From Prevotella sp. (GTDB lineage: Bacteria; Bacteroidota; Bacteroidia; Bacteroidales; Bacteroidaceae): 33,641 bases of DNA. Each line of letters begins with the position of its first letter. Position 1 is the stretch's first letter. The stretch spans positions 1 to 33,641 of the forward strand of contig JAFUZD010000117.1 of NCBI GenBank assembly GCA_017476785.1, written 5' to 3'. Under the pieces are notes generated by a model that saw only the letters and a program-made list of their open reading frames with translations, was not told the DNA's origin and searched no databases. A program made the translations under genes and the position numbers. Below, piece after piece: positions 7,401 to 15,097 of the stretch.

Positions 7401-8968
7401 CGCTGCAGGTAGGTATCATCAAGAACAGTGCCGACACGGTGATTATCAAGGAGATTCTTCCTACACCGTCTTACGTCATTGAGTACACCTTCTATCGCTT
7501 GCCGCTGACCGACTTCATCGGTGCCGACCACATCCAGCTGCTCTTCATCGCCGGTAACAACGAGTGGGAAGCTGCCTACATCGACGCCATCGAGGTGCGC
7601 GACCTCTACGACAACGACCTGACGGCCATCGTCAGCGCGCCGGCAACGGCACAGCCCGACAGCCACATCACGGCCAACGTGACGGTGAAGAACATCGGTA
7701 CTAAGGTGGCCCAGAACTTCTCCGTAGAGCTCTACGACGGCGACCGCCTGCTCGGACTGCAGCAGGGCACCTCGGTAGAGGCCGACCAGACTGCTGCCTT
7801 CTCGTTCGACGTTCCCGTCAACGCGTCGGCCGACAAGCTGCAGCTGAAAGCTGTGGTGAACTACGGTCTGGACGAGAATCCTGACAACAACGCCAGCAAG
7901 GTGGCTACCGTGGTGGTCAACGTGAACAACTATCCCGCCCCGACGGCTGCCGTCGGCGAGCAGACCAACGACAACACCGTGGTGCTCACGTGGACGGCTC
8001 CTGAGTTCAGCGACTTTGCCGTGGCTACGGTAGAGAGTGCCGAGGACTACGAGCCGTGGGTACGCGCCGACTCGTTCGGCGAGTGGACTGTCGTCGACCG
8101 CGACCAGCTGCCCACGCACAACGACATTCAGGCCGGCGACGTGGTGGTCGACTATGAGGACATCGGTGGCAAGCACTCGTGGCTGGTCTTCGACCCCGTC
8201 AGCCGCAACTATCCCACCACCAGCTACTCGTGGTGGAACGGCGAGGAGCCCACGGGCTATCAGCCCATCTCGGGCAACAAGTTCTTTGCCTCCATCTCAG
8301 TGGCTCAGTACGACGAGAACTGGAACTACATCGACGGACAGAACGACGACTGGCTCATCTCGCCCGAGCTGACCGGTGAGGCTCAGACCATCAGCTTCTA
8401 CGCTCACGGCTACAGTGGCTACAACAGCTTCGAGGTGCTCTACTCCACTACGGACAACAACCCCGACAGCTTCACCAGCCTCGACAGCTATCCGCGGAGC
8501 ACCAACTGGGACAACACGTGGGGCGCCTACAGCTACGACCTGCCGGCCGGTGCCAAGTATTTTGCCATCCGCAACGTCAGCTACAACTACTCTTACCGCC
8601 TGTTCGTGGACGACATCACGTTCACTGCCGAGTCGGGTAAGGGCGCACTGACCCTCACGGGCTACAACATCTACCGTGACGGCGAGCTGATTAAGCAGAT
8701 CGGGGCCGAGGAGACCACCTACACGGATGCCCTCTCGGCCGTAGGCGACCACACCTATGCCATCACCGCCATCTACAACCTCGGTGAGTCGGGCTCTGTG
8801 GCAGCCGAAGTAACCGTGGCCACCGGCATCAGTGCCGCCGAGCTGCTCGACCGCGCCGCCATCAGCGAAATCTACTCGCTCGACGGCCGTCGCCTCAGCT
8901 CGCTGCAGCGCGGCGTGAACATCGTACGCCTGCAGAACGGCATCATCCGTAAGGTGAACGTCAAGTAA
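4499..8968 (+). CDS. Large secreted multidomain adhesin (propeller-like, FN3, cleaved-adhesin, CARDB-like domains)
   Basis: The frame is open from 4265, but the credible start is ATG 4499, giving 1489 residues and a signal peptide (MKRKMNLLALLILSALTILP ... LSA, then QQ). Domain reading, approximate: a propeller-like region 70-310 with NHL/PQQ-style repeats (NTIYAITASY, GSLFGIGADGNLYKV, GKLYWATTL); two FN3 domains 318-514; a cleaved-adhesin or 'choice-of-anchor J' jelly roll 517-662 (PYSQTFDD ... YLDDILVE); two FN3 domains 664-870; a second jelly roll 872-1037; a CARDB-like domain 1039-1142 (NVTVKNIGTKVAQNF); a third jelly roll 1160-1377 that appears inserted in an FN3 completed at 1381-1440; and a sorting-like tail (IYSLDGRRLSSL ... 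IIRKVNVK). Cleaved-adhesin domains are known from gingipain adhesin regions. The role here is probably surface attachment to glycan. No catalytic site is visible. Confidence 0.85.
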   Translation: MKRKMNLLALLILSALTILPGQLSAQQKRVVKRTQTTQVRKLSQQNSVTRRTPAQFAGPFATVSQRTPRLADGEATTIYGTVIYSDGWSGGPDYGVFSFPAQANTTLTKAFGFSTYTNSSSGAAVLWNGRYYVQQAVDYGYGISEVSVQVYDVEDGEQIDELSVYADFFSADQTVDPLTNTIYAITASYSGDSELATIDYDNDVRTAIGTLTKELVALAADGNGSLFGIGADGNLYKVNKTNATLTLVGATGVHPNYMQSATVDLATGKLYWATTLNNDIANLYEVDTTTGAATLISRFPYDDELIGLYTLSKLSADAAPAAATDLTVTFEGAATTGTVSFTLPTTTNAGDALTGSLSYSINVNGEAVKTGSAAPGAAVSESITVSGGLTQITVVASNEAGKGLPAATELWVGYDAPSAPQNVSASASGNNVTLTWRAPAGSLHGGVLNTEAINYSVTRYPGAVSVATGLTATSFSETIPEGELTAYYYVVTAFAGELEGESAQSGNIILGNAIVPPYSQTFDDPASMALLNVFSGSRRGGSRWQYPVNGAAYVQGDNWDGSNEYIATPKLQLDSKYAYRLSARIWSEWAANYPYTVSGYVGNDLTANAMTTEIFTLSSIRVPDEQTPSGLFTVPSDGEYYVAIRNYSYGEMVYLDDILVEQGPLAAAPAAATNLKAVADATGAGTVVLTFNAPQTTVAGQPVGAMQKLYVQRDGEQIFESTAPSANHAYTITDKKAVVGGWNTYTVQATNAAGEGDIAEVKVWVGADAPTEPINIKVKAVDGTKAQITWDAPEVGQNGGYVDAASLSYAIARFEGNGGQNFSVLSTTLTETSFEEDIPQEGEQDWLYYGVQTANELGYSGIGYSNTIIKGAPYQLPYTESFAGGQRSSFWGSELFNDRGWGRTWYPSTGSPYDGDGGNMEFGGSGYDFSGAKLFSGKISLVGAKNPILEAAIHYRAENWSNPDASQPLQVGIIKNSADTVIIKEILPTPSYVIEYTFYRLPLTDFIGADHIQLLFIAGNNEWEAAYIDAIEVRDLYDNDLTAIVSAPATAQPDSHITANVTVKNIGTKVAQNFSVELYDGDRLLGLQQGTSVEADQTAAFSFDVPVNASADKLQLKAVVNYGLDENPDNNASKVATVVVNVNNYPAPTAAVGEQTNDNTVVLTWTAPEFSDFAVATVESAEDYEPWVRADSFGEWTVVDRDQLPTHNDIQAGDVVVDYEDIGGKHSWLVFDPVSRNYPTTSYSWWNGEEPTGYQPISGNKFFASISVAQYDENWNYIDGQNDDWLISPELTGEAQTISFYAHGYSGYNSFEVLYSTTDNNPDSFTSLDSYPRSTNWDNTWGAYSYDLPAGAKYFAIRNVSYNYSYRLFVDDITFTAESGKGALTLTGYNIYRDGELIKQIGAEETTYTDALSAVGDHTYAITAIYNLGESGSVAAEVTVATGISAAELLDRAAISEIYSLDGRRLSSLQRGVNIVRLQNGIIRKVNVK

Positions 8969-9007
8969 GCACGCCAGCGGGACATCCCCGCTCCATCCTA
9001 ACAGCAG

Positions 9008-9048
9008 CATCCCCTGCCCCGGAGCGTTCCGAGGCGGGGGATGTTTTT
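9008..9048 (+). terminator. Intrinsic terminator after the adhesin gene
   Basis: An 11-bp stem with one G-U pair (CATCCCCTGCC with GGCGGGGGATG) is followed by TTTTT, starting 39 bp after the stop codon. Confidence 0.85.
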
Positions 9049-9081
9049 GGTCGCCGTTCGGCCCGTTCGGTCTTGTTTCAG

Positions 9082-9188
9082 AGGCTGCGAAGTGATGCTC
9101 CGGAGGCCGCGGAGTAACGCTCCGGAGGCTGCGGAGCAACACTCCCGAGGGCGCGAAGCAACACTCCCGAGGGCGCGGAACATCCCGG
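9082..9188. repeat. 22-bp tandem repeat array, four full copies plus a partial
   Basis: Units start at 9082, 9104, 9126 and 9148, with a degenerate fifth from 9170. The consensus is close to AGGCTGCGGAGCAACACTCC plus a two-base end. The period is exactly 22 bp, not a multiple of three. The array is in non-coding DNA between the adhesin terminator and the pectate lyase gene. Copies diverge by a few bases each, so it is too degenerate and spacer-free to be a CRISPR array. Confidence 0.75.
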
Positions 9189-9264
9189 CGCGGCCGTAAT
9201 GATGACAAAAAGAGCCGCTATGCGTCATATAGAAAGAGGAAATAATCACTAAAAACAATATCAA

Positions 9265-10989
9265 ATGAAAAAATCACTGCTTACCCTTGCAACGACGCTG
9301 CTGATGCCACTGTCAGCCAGCGCCCAGTATCCCCAACTGACCCCCGAGGCCAAGCATCTGATCGACTCGCTGGAGCACTGCTGGAAAGCCCACAGCGACT
9401 CGGCGTGGGCCATTGCCGAGCCCATCGTGATGCAGGAGGCCACCCAAGGCCGTCCCTACGTGCCGTGGGCATCGCGTCCCTACGACCTGCCGCAGGCACT
9501 CATCCCGGCATTCCCCGGTGCTGAGGGCGGCGGTATGTACACCTTCGGCGGCCGTGGCGGCAAGGTGCTCACCGTGACCAACCTCAACGACGACGGCCCC
9601 GGCTCGTTCCGCTGGGCCTGCGAGCAGGGCGGTGCACGCATCGTGGTGTTCAACGTCAGCGGCATCATCCGCCTCAAGTCGCCCATCTACGTGCGCGCCC
9701 CGTATATCACCATCGCCGGCCAGACGGCTCCGGGCGAGGGCGTCATCATTGCAGGCGAGTCGTTCCAAGTCGACACGCACGATGTCATCGTGCGCCATAT
9801 GCGCTTCCGCCGCGGCGAGACGGCCGTGTGGTACCGCGAAGACTCGTTCGGCGGCAACCCCGTGGGCAATATTATGATCGACCACTGCTCGTGCGAGTGG
9901 GGTCTGGACGAGAACATTTCGTTCTACCGCCATATGTACAAGCCCGGCGAGACCTACGAGCGGCTGAAGCTGCCCACGGTCAACGTGACCATCCAGAACA
10001 CCATCTCGGCTAAGGCACTCGACACGTGGAACCACTCGTTCGGCTCGACGCTCGGCGGCGAGAACGCTGCCTTCATCCGCAACCTGTGGGCATCCAACAC
10101 CGGCCGTAACCCCAGCGTGGGATGGAACGGCATCTTCAACTTCATCAACAACGTGGTCTACAACTGGGTGCACCGCTCAAGCGACGGCGGCGACTACTCG
10201 GCACAGTTCAACTTCATCAACAACTACTACAAGCCCGGACCACTCACCCCGAAGACCACGCCCATCGGCCACCGCATCCTGAAGCCCGAGGCCGGTCTGA
10301 GCCGCAACCCGGTGAAGAAGTACGGACGCGTCTACGCCAATGGCAACATTATGGAAGGCTATCCTGAGATTACCCGAGACAACTGGGCCGGTGGTATTCA
10401 GATTGAGAGCGACCCCGACTGCGGCGAATACACCAAGCAGATGCGCTCCAACGTGCCCTTTGCAATGCCCTACCTGCGGATGATGTCGGCACAGGCTGCC
10501 TACGACTACGTGCTGGACAACGCCGGCGCCACCGTGCCCTGCCGCGACATCGTGGACCAGCGCATCATCGAAGAGGTGCGCACGGGCGTGGCTTACTACG
10601 AGAAGAAGCTGCCGAAGGATGCCTTCGGCGACCGCTGGGGACTGCACCCGAAGTCGCAGGATGCCGACGGCTACTTCAAGTACCGCCGTATGCCGAAGGA
10701 CTCGTACAAGCAGGGCATCATCAGCGACCCGCGCCAGATGGGCGGCTACCCCGTCTACGGTGCTTGGCAGCCCTACGTTGACACCGACGGCGACGGTATG
10801 CCCGACGAGTGGGAGCGCGCCAACGGCCTGAACCCCAACGACCCGAGCGATGCCAACGGCGACTGCAACGGCGACGGATACACCAACATCGAGAAGTACA
10901 TCAACGGCATCCCCACGGGCTCGCGCGTAGACTGGCGTAACCTGAACAACAACTACGACACGCTGGCCGAGAAGGGAAAGCTGTACTAA
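9265..10989 (+). CDS. Secreted polysaccharide lyase family 1 (pectate lyase)
   Basis: The 574-residue product has a signal peptide (MKKSLLTLATTLLMPLSASA, then QYP). The family 1 beta-helix lyase fold starts at about 83 with FPGAEGGGMYTFGGRGG and LTVTNLNDDGPGSFRWA. It continues with ITIAGQTAPGEGV (148-160), VIVRHMRFRRGE (174-185) and IMIDHCSCEWGLDENIS (203-219), which are the characteristic strands around the calcium-binding Asp and catalytic Arg regions of PL1. The C-terminus (about 506-546) carries two calcium-loop-like segments (DTDGDGMPDEW and NGDCNGDGYTNIEKY) of the thrombospondin-3/dockerin-like type seen on Bacteroidetes lyases. It should cleave de-esterified polygalacturonate by beta-elimination in the periplasm or at the surface. 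This enzyme gives the locus its pectin assignment. No clear promoter is visible in the 76 bp upstream. Confidence 0.93.
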   Translation: MKKSLLTLATTLLMPLSASAQYPQLTPEAKHLIDSLEHCWKAHSDSAWAIAEPIVMQEATQGRPYVPWASRPYDLPQALIPAFPGAEGGGMYTFGGRGGKVLTVTNLNDDGPGSFRWACEQGGARIVVFNVSGIIRLKSPIYVRAPYITIAGQTAPGEGVIIAGESFQVDTHDVIVRHMRFRRGETAVWYREDSFGGNPVGNIMIDHCSCEWGLDENISFYRHMYKPGETYERLKLPTVNVTIQNTISAKALDTWNHSFGSTLGGENAAFIRNLWASNTGRNPSVGWNGIFNFINNVVYNWVHRSSDGGDYSAQFNFINNYYKPGPLTPKTTPIGHRILKPEAGLSRNPVKKYGRVYANGNIMEGYPEITRDNWAGGIQIESDPDCGEYTKQMRSNVPFAMPYLRMMSAQAAYDYVLDNAGATVPCRDIVDQRIIEEVRTGVAYYEKKLPKDAFGDRWGLHPKSQDADGYFKYRRMPKDSYKQGIISDPRQMGGYPVYGAWQPYVDTDGDGMPDEWERANGLNPNDPSDANGDCNGDGYTNIEKYINGIPTGSRVDWRNLNNNYDTLAEKGKLY

Positions 10990-10990
10990 A

Positions 10991-11108
10991 AGAAAGGTAA
11001 AAAGGTGAAAAGGTAAAAAAGTAAAAGGTGAAAAGGTGAAAAGGTAAAAGGGTAAAAAAGTAGAAAAGTAAAAAAGTAGAAAATAAAAAAGTAAAAAAAG
11101 AAAAGAAC
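10991..11108 (+). repeat. Purine-rich degenerate octamer tract (GGTAAAAA / GGTGAAAA)
   Basis: From the pectate lyase stop to the next ORF start the sequence is built of degenerate 7-8 bp units GGTAAAAA, GGTGAAAA and AGTAAAAA. The complementary TTTTTACC units recur inside the following gene at 11159-11189 and 11224-11257, so the transcript can fold back on itself across the translation start. Confidence 0.85.
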
Positions 11109-11136
11109 AATGATGACACAACAGATAACAATGGCG

Positions 11137-11268
11137 GTGAAAAAGGAGGTGAAATGGCTTTTACCCTTTTACCTTTTTACCTTTTTACCCTCAATTATGG
11201 GGGTGAAGAAAGGGGTGAAATGGCTTTTACCTTTTTACCTTTTTACCTTTTTACCTTCAACAACGCTG
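11137..11268 (+). repeat. 66-bp in-frame tandem duplication containing TTTTTACC octamers
   Basis: Copy 1 (11137-11202) and copy 2 (11203-11268) each run GTGAA(A/G)AA..GGTGAAATGG, then three to four TTTTTACC-type octamers, then a short C-rich end. Each encodes VKK-VKWLLPFYLFTFLPS. Units of 8 bp mean that gain or loss of one unit would shift the downstream frame. Confidence 0.85.
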
Positions 11269-11883
11269 GCACAGACTGTCAAGCTGAACAGCGACGGCCG
11301 CGACACCACCTACGTGAACAACATCGTCAAACGCTCGCAGAAAATCGTGGACGGGCTGGGCATCACGGCCGACTCAACGGCACTCAACGTACGCAACATC
11401 ATTGCCAACCGCTACTTCCTGCTCAACGACATCCACGAGGAGTGCGCACAGAGCAAGCGCTACGCTAAGGACTCGCTCGACAGCTGGCTGCGCAATGCCG
11501 CCATCGAGCAGGCCGAACAGCGGCGCGACGCCCTGCTCTACAAGCACCACTTCGAGCTGGAGGCCGCCCTCTCGCTCTACATCACGCCCGAGCAGATTGA
11601 GGGCGTGAAGGACGGTATGACCTTCGGCGTGGTGCCTAAGACGTATCAGGCTCATCTGGAGATGATTCCGTCGCTCACCGACTTCGAGAAGCAGCAGATA
11701 CTGGCGTGGCTGAAGGAGGCCCGCGAGTTTGCTATGGATGCCGAGAACTCGAACAAGAAGCACAACTGGTTTGGCAAGTACAAAGGCCGCATCAACAACT
11801 GGCTGTCGGCCCGCGGCTACGACCTCGTGCGCGAACGCGAAGGCTGGTATCAGCGCATCGGTATGCAACAGCCGGCCAAATAA
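11197..11883 (+). CDS. DUF3826 secreted protein with repeat-derived signal peptide
   Basis: Residues after the signal (YFLLNDIHEE, KHHFELEAALSLYITPEQIE, GVVPKTYQAHLEMIP, FGKYKGRINNWLSARGYDL) match my recollection of DUF3826, a Bacteroidetes family found in pectin utilisation loci; its biochemical role is not known to me. The frame is open from ATG 11110, with further in-frame ATGs at 11113, 11131 and 11197. I chose 11197 because it gives a normal signal peptide: basic start (MGVKKGVKW), hydrophobic core (LLPFYLFTFLPSTTLA), then QT. The longer start adds a near-identical second copy of this hydrophobic segment, from a 66-bp in-frame duplication (11137 onward and 11203 onward). The hydrophobic cores are encoded by TTTTTACC octamer repeats. 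It lies between a pectate lyase and a beta-helix protein, 10 bp from the latter. Confidence 0.8.
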   Translation: MGVKKGVKWLLPFYLFTFLPSTTLAQTVKLNSDGRDTTYVNNIVKRSQKIVDGLGITADSTALNVRNIIANRYFLLNDIHEECAQSKRYAKDSLDSWLRNAAIEQAEQRRDALLYKHHFELEAALSLYITPEQIEGVKDGMTFGVVPKTYQAHLEMIPSLTDFEKQQILAWLKEAREFAMDAENSNKKHNWFGKYKGRINNWLSARGYDLVREREGWYQRIGMQQPAK

Positions 11884-11893
11884 GCCATCGACT

Positions 11894-14800
11894 ATGAAAA
11901 GAACGCTACTGGCACTCGTTGCCACCGCACTGACCCTCATTCCATCGGCAGCCCAAGAACTGCCGATGGACTATTCTTATTGTGGCTACCACCGCTCAGA
12001 AGTGCCCATTCCATCGGCCCGGGTGGCGGTCTACGTGCTGCCGTCGGGCGGCGACGACGCACCGATGCTGCAGCAGGCCATCGACTATGTGAGCGCACTG
12101 AAGCCCGACAAGCTGACGGGACTGCGCGGTGCCGTACTGCTCGGCGAGGGCACCTACACGCTCAGCGAGCCGCTGCGCATCCGCACCAGCGGCGTCACCC
12201 TGCGCGGCAGTGGGCGCGACAAGACCCTCCTGCGCAAGACGGGCTACGACCGCGGGGCCGCCCTCTATATAGAAGGTACGCCCGAGACGGTGTTCACCGA
12301 CACGCTCGACGTGGCCGACACGCGGCCGGGAGCCACAGCCGTCACCCTGAGTGGCCGTACGGACAGGCTCCGCACCGGGATGCGCCTCGTCATCTGGCGC
12401 CCCTCCACGGCCGAGTGGATTGAGTCGCTGGGCTGTTCGTCGTTCGGCGGCGGCAAGCGAATGGGCTACTGGGCGTGGCATCCCGGCGACATCGACCTGC
12501 GATGGAATCGGCAGATTTTGGCTGTCAGTGGCACCCAAATCACCCTCGACGCGCCCATCACCACGAGCATTGAAGGCCGCTGGGGCGGTGCCAAAGCCAT
12601 CGTCTGCGAGCGCAGCGGACTGGTGAGCGAATGCGGCATCGAGAACCTGACCGTAGCGTCGGACTATGACCACGCACGGCCGAAAGACGAGGACCACTGC
12701 TGGGACGGCATCTACATTGCCAACGCCGAAGACTGCTGGGTAAGGATGGTCAACTTCCGCCACTTTGCGGGGTCGGCCGTCGTCATTCAGAAGTCGGCAC
12801 AGCAGGTCACCGTAGAAGACTGCCAAGCCGCGCAGCCCGTCTCGGAGATTGGCGGATTCCGCCGCCGCACCTTCCTTACAATGGGCGAGAAGACGCTCTT
12901 CCAGCGCTGCTATTCGGAACGGGGCATCAACGACTTTGCTGCCGGCCACACCGCACCGGGGCCAAATGCCTTCGTGCAGTGCGAGAGCTACGAGTCGCTG
13001 GGACCCAGCGGCGCCATCGCATCGTGGGCACCCGGCCTGCTATTCGACTGCGTCAACATCGACGGAAACGACCTCGTGATGCACAACTGGGAGCTGGAGA
13101 AGTTCGGTGCCGGCTGGAGCACGGCCAACAGCACAATGTGGCAATCGACGGCCGCCGGGCTGTTCTGCTATTCGCCCGACACGCTCAACCGCAACTACTC
13201 GCGGGGCTGCTGGGGACAAATAATGGGCAACGGCGAATACTCGGAGATGAACGAGCACGTGAAGCCCTACTCGCTCTTTGCCGCCCAGCTGCAGCAGCGA
13301 CTGGGACACGACGTCAGCCAGCAGTGCCGCGTGCTGGAGCGCAACACCAATGCCAGCTCGTCGCCCACCATCGAAGAGGCGATGCGGATGGCAAAAGAAG
13401 CGATGAAACCGCGCATTTCGATGCAGATGTGGATTGACTCGGCTGTCTTCGAGGGCGACACGAAGCCCATCAAGCCAATGGCCTATAAGGCTGTCGGCAC
13501 GGCCACTGCTGCCAAGGCGGCTCCGGTGGCGCTCAGCAATGGCTGGCTGACCAGAGACGGTGCCATCCTCGCAGGCGGCAAGCACCAAACGCCGTGGTGG
13601 AACGGCCGGACAACCGACGCCGCAATGGCTAAGGCGCAGTACGCGCTGACGCGCTTCGTACCCGGATACGAAGGTAATGGCGGTACCGACCGCATCGACT
13701 CGGTCGTGGCCAAGATGCAGCGCAGCCATACGCTGCTGTTCAGTCAGAACTACGGACTGTGGACCGACCGACGCCGCGACGACCACGAGCGCATACGCCG
13801 CAAGAACGGCGACGCGTGGGCACCCTTCTACGAACAGCCCTTTGCCCGCACCGGTGCCGCGCACCACGAGGGTCCGGCAGCACAGGACTTCAAGGAGCTG
13901 GCGTGGGACGGAATGTCGAAATACGACCTGACGAAGCTGAACCGATGGTACTTCTGGCGACTGAGCCAATTCGCAAAAAAGGGCGAATCCATCGGACTTT
14001 TGCTGAAAAACCAGCACTACTTCCAGCACAACATACTGGAGGCGGGTGCCCACTGGGTGGACTGCCCGTGGCGCACGGCCAACAACATCAACGGGACGCC
14101 ATTCCTCGAGCCAGTCCCCTTCACCGGCGACAAGCGCATCTTCACAGCAGAGCAGTTCTACGACACCAGCAACGCCACGCTGCGCGAACTGCACCGCCAG
14201 TATATCCGCCAGTCGCTCGACGCCTTCAAAGGGCAGCCGAACGTCATCCACTCTATTGGCGAGGAGTTCACCGGACCGCTGCATTTCGTGCAGTTCTGGC
14301 TCGACGTGGTGGCTGAGTGGGAGCAGGAGAACGGCCCGGTGCTGGTGGACTTGGCCGTGAATAAGGACGTGCAGGACTCGATTCTGGCTGACCCCATACG
14401 CTCGAAGACGGTAGACATCATCGACATTGAGCAGTGGTTCTACCATAACAAAGGCACGTATGCCCCGCCGGGCGGCGTGAATATGGCACAGCGGCAGTAT
14501 ATGCGCAAGATTCGCACGGGCAGCGCCCGCTTCGAAGACGTGTACCGTGCCGTCAGCGAGTACCGCCTGCAATACCCCGATAAGGCGGTCGTCTACTCGG
14601 CACAGAAGCACCCCGAGCTCTGCTGGGCCTCGCTGATGGGCGGCGGTTCGTGCACGGCAATCCCCGTGAGAGACGAGGCACTGCTGCGCAGCATTGCCTC
14701 AATGAGACCGCAGCAAGCGGCCACTCCCGGCATCTATCTGCTGGAAGGCACCGAAGACAGGCTGTACTATAAGGAGACCGACGCCCCACTGAGCGTCAGC

Positions 14801-14932
14801 CTGCCCGCAGGCGGTGCCTACCTGCTGAGCAAGATTGACGCCAAGAACGGCAGCGCCAGCAAGGCACAGCGCGTCAGCGGCACCGCCACACTGAACGGCA
14901 GGGGCATCTTCTGGCTGCACAAAAAGCCCTGA
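11894..14932 (+). CDS. Large secreted beta-helix protein with a second, possibly glycosidase-like half (DUF6298-like)
   Basis: The start is ATG 11894, 10 bp after the DUF3826 stop; the frame is open further upstream, but this ATG gives a signal peptide (MKRTLLALVATALTLIPSAA, then QE). The product is 1012 residues. The N-terminal half is a pectate-lyase-superfamily beta-helix: VLPSGGDDAPMLQQAIDYV (about 48-66), GVTLRGSGRDKT, GIENLTVASDYDH, WDGIYIANAEDCWV, VEDCQAAQPVS. The C-terminal half (about 560-930) has LLLKNQHYFQHNILEAGAHW, WRTANNING, a GEEFTGP segment with adjacent acids E790-E791, and DIIDIEQWFYH. This suggests a barrel-like hydrolase domain, and I recall such proteins as DUF6298. The last about 60 residues look like a beta-sandwich. 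Enzyme activity is inferred only from fold-like patterns and locus context. Confidence 0.8.
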   Translation: MKRTLLALVATALTLIPSAAQELPMDYSYCGYHRSEVPIPSARVAVYVLPSGGDDAPMLQQAIDYVSALKPDKLTGLRGAVLLGEGTYTLSEPLRIRTSGVTLRGSGRDKTLLRKTGYDRGAALYIEGTPETVFTDTLDVADTRPGATAVTLSGRTDRLRTGMRLVIWRPSTAEWIESLGCSSFGGGKRMGYWAWHPGDIDLRWNRQILAVSGTQITLDAPITTSIEGRWGGAKAIVCERSGLVSECGIENLTVASDYDHARPKDEDHCWDGIYIANAEDCWVRMVNFRHFAGSAVVIQKSAQQVTVEDCQAAQPVSEIGGFRRRTFLTMGEKTLFQRCYSERGINDFAAGHTAPGPNAFVQCESYESLGPSGAIASWAPGLLFDCVNIDGNDLVMHNWELEKFGAGWSTANSTMWQSTAAGLFCYSPDTLNRNYSRGCWGQIMGNGEYSEMNEHVKPYSLFAAQLQQRLGHDVSQQCRVLERNTNASSSPTIEEAMRMAKEAMKPRISMQMWIDSAVFEGDTKPIKPMAYKAVGTATAAKAAPVALSNGWLTRDGAILAGGKHQTPWWNGRTTDAAMAKAQYALTRFVPGYEGNGGTDRIDSVVAKMQRSHTLLFSQNYGLWTDRRRDDHERIRRKNGDAWAPFYEQPFARTGAAHHEGPAAQDFKELAWDGMSKYDLTKLNRWYFWRLSQFAKKGESIGLLLKNQHYFQHNILEAGAHWVDCPWRTANNINGTPFLEPVPFTGDKRIFTAEQFYDTSNATLRELHRQYIRQSLDAFKGQPNVIHSIGEEFTGPLHFVQFWLDVVAEWEQENGPVLVDLAVNKDVQDSILADPIRSKTVDIIDIEQWFYHNKGTYAPPGGVNMAQRQYMRKIRTGSARFEDVYRAVSEYRLQYPDKAVVYSAQKHPELCWASLMGGGSCTAIPVRDEALLRSIASMRPQQAATPGIYLLEGTEDRLYYKETDAPLSVSLPAGGAYLLSKIDAKNGSASKAQRVSGTATLNGRGIFWLHKKP

Positions 14933-14968
14933 AGCCACCCCGAATAATTGACACAGCAACTATAATTA

Positions 14969-15010
14969 ATGGGAAAAATCAGTGCGAAAACCGATTTTTC
15001 CCATTTTTTT
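14969..15010 (+). terminator. Intrinsic terminator closing the pectin gene cluster
   Basis: A 12-bp stem (ATGGGAAAAATC with GATTTTTCCCAT) is followed by a T-run to 15010, 36 bp after the stop of the large beta-helix gene. Confidence 0.85.
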
Positions 15011-15023
15011 GTCGACATTTTCC

Positions 15024-15053
15024 ATTGCTATTTCATTTTTTTGCATATCTTTG
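15024..15053 (+). promoter_or_regulatory. Promoter for the ECF sigma factor gene
   Basis: ATTG at 15024-15027, an 18-bp gap, TATCTTTG at 15046-15053. Transcription would start near 15060, about 38 nt before the ATG. This is a housekeeping-type promoter, so self-activation is not obvious. Confidence 0.7.
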
Positions 15054-15097
15054 CTGACGAAAACAAATTACTAACAAGATATTACTAACCCAAACCA

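Noticed and set aside
9082..9188. 22-bp array considered as CRISPR or a coding repeat
   Set aside because: No spacers between units, the period is not a multiple of three, and copies diverge along the array.
13040..14611. 523-residue antisense ORF opposite the large beta-helix gene
   Set aside because: Shadow of the sense frame; no start signals, no recognisable motifs, composition typical of antisense artefacts.
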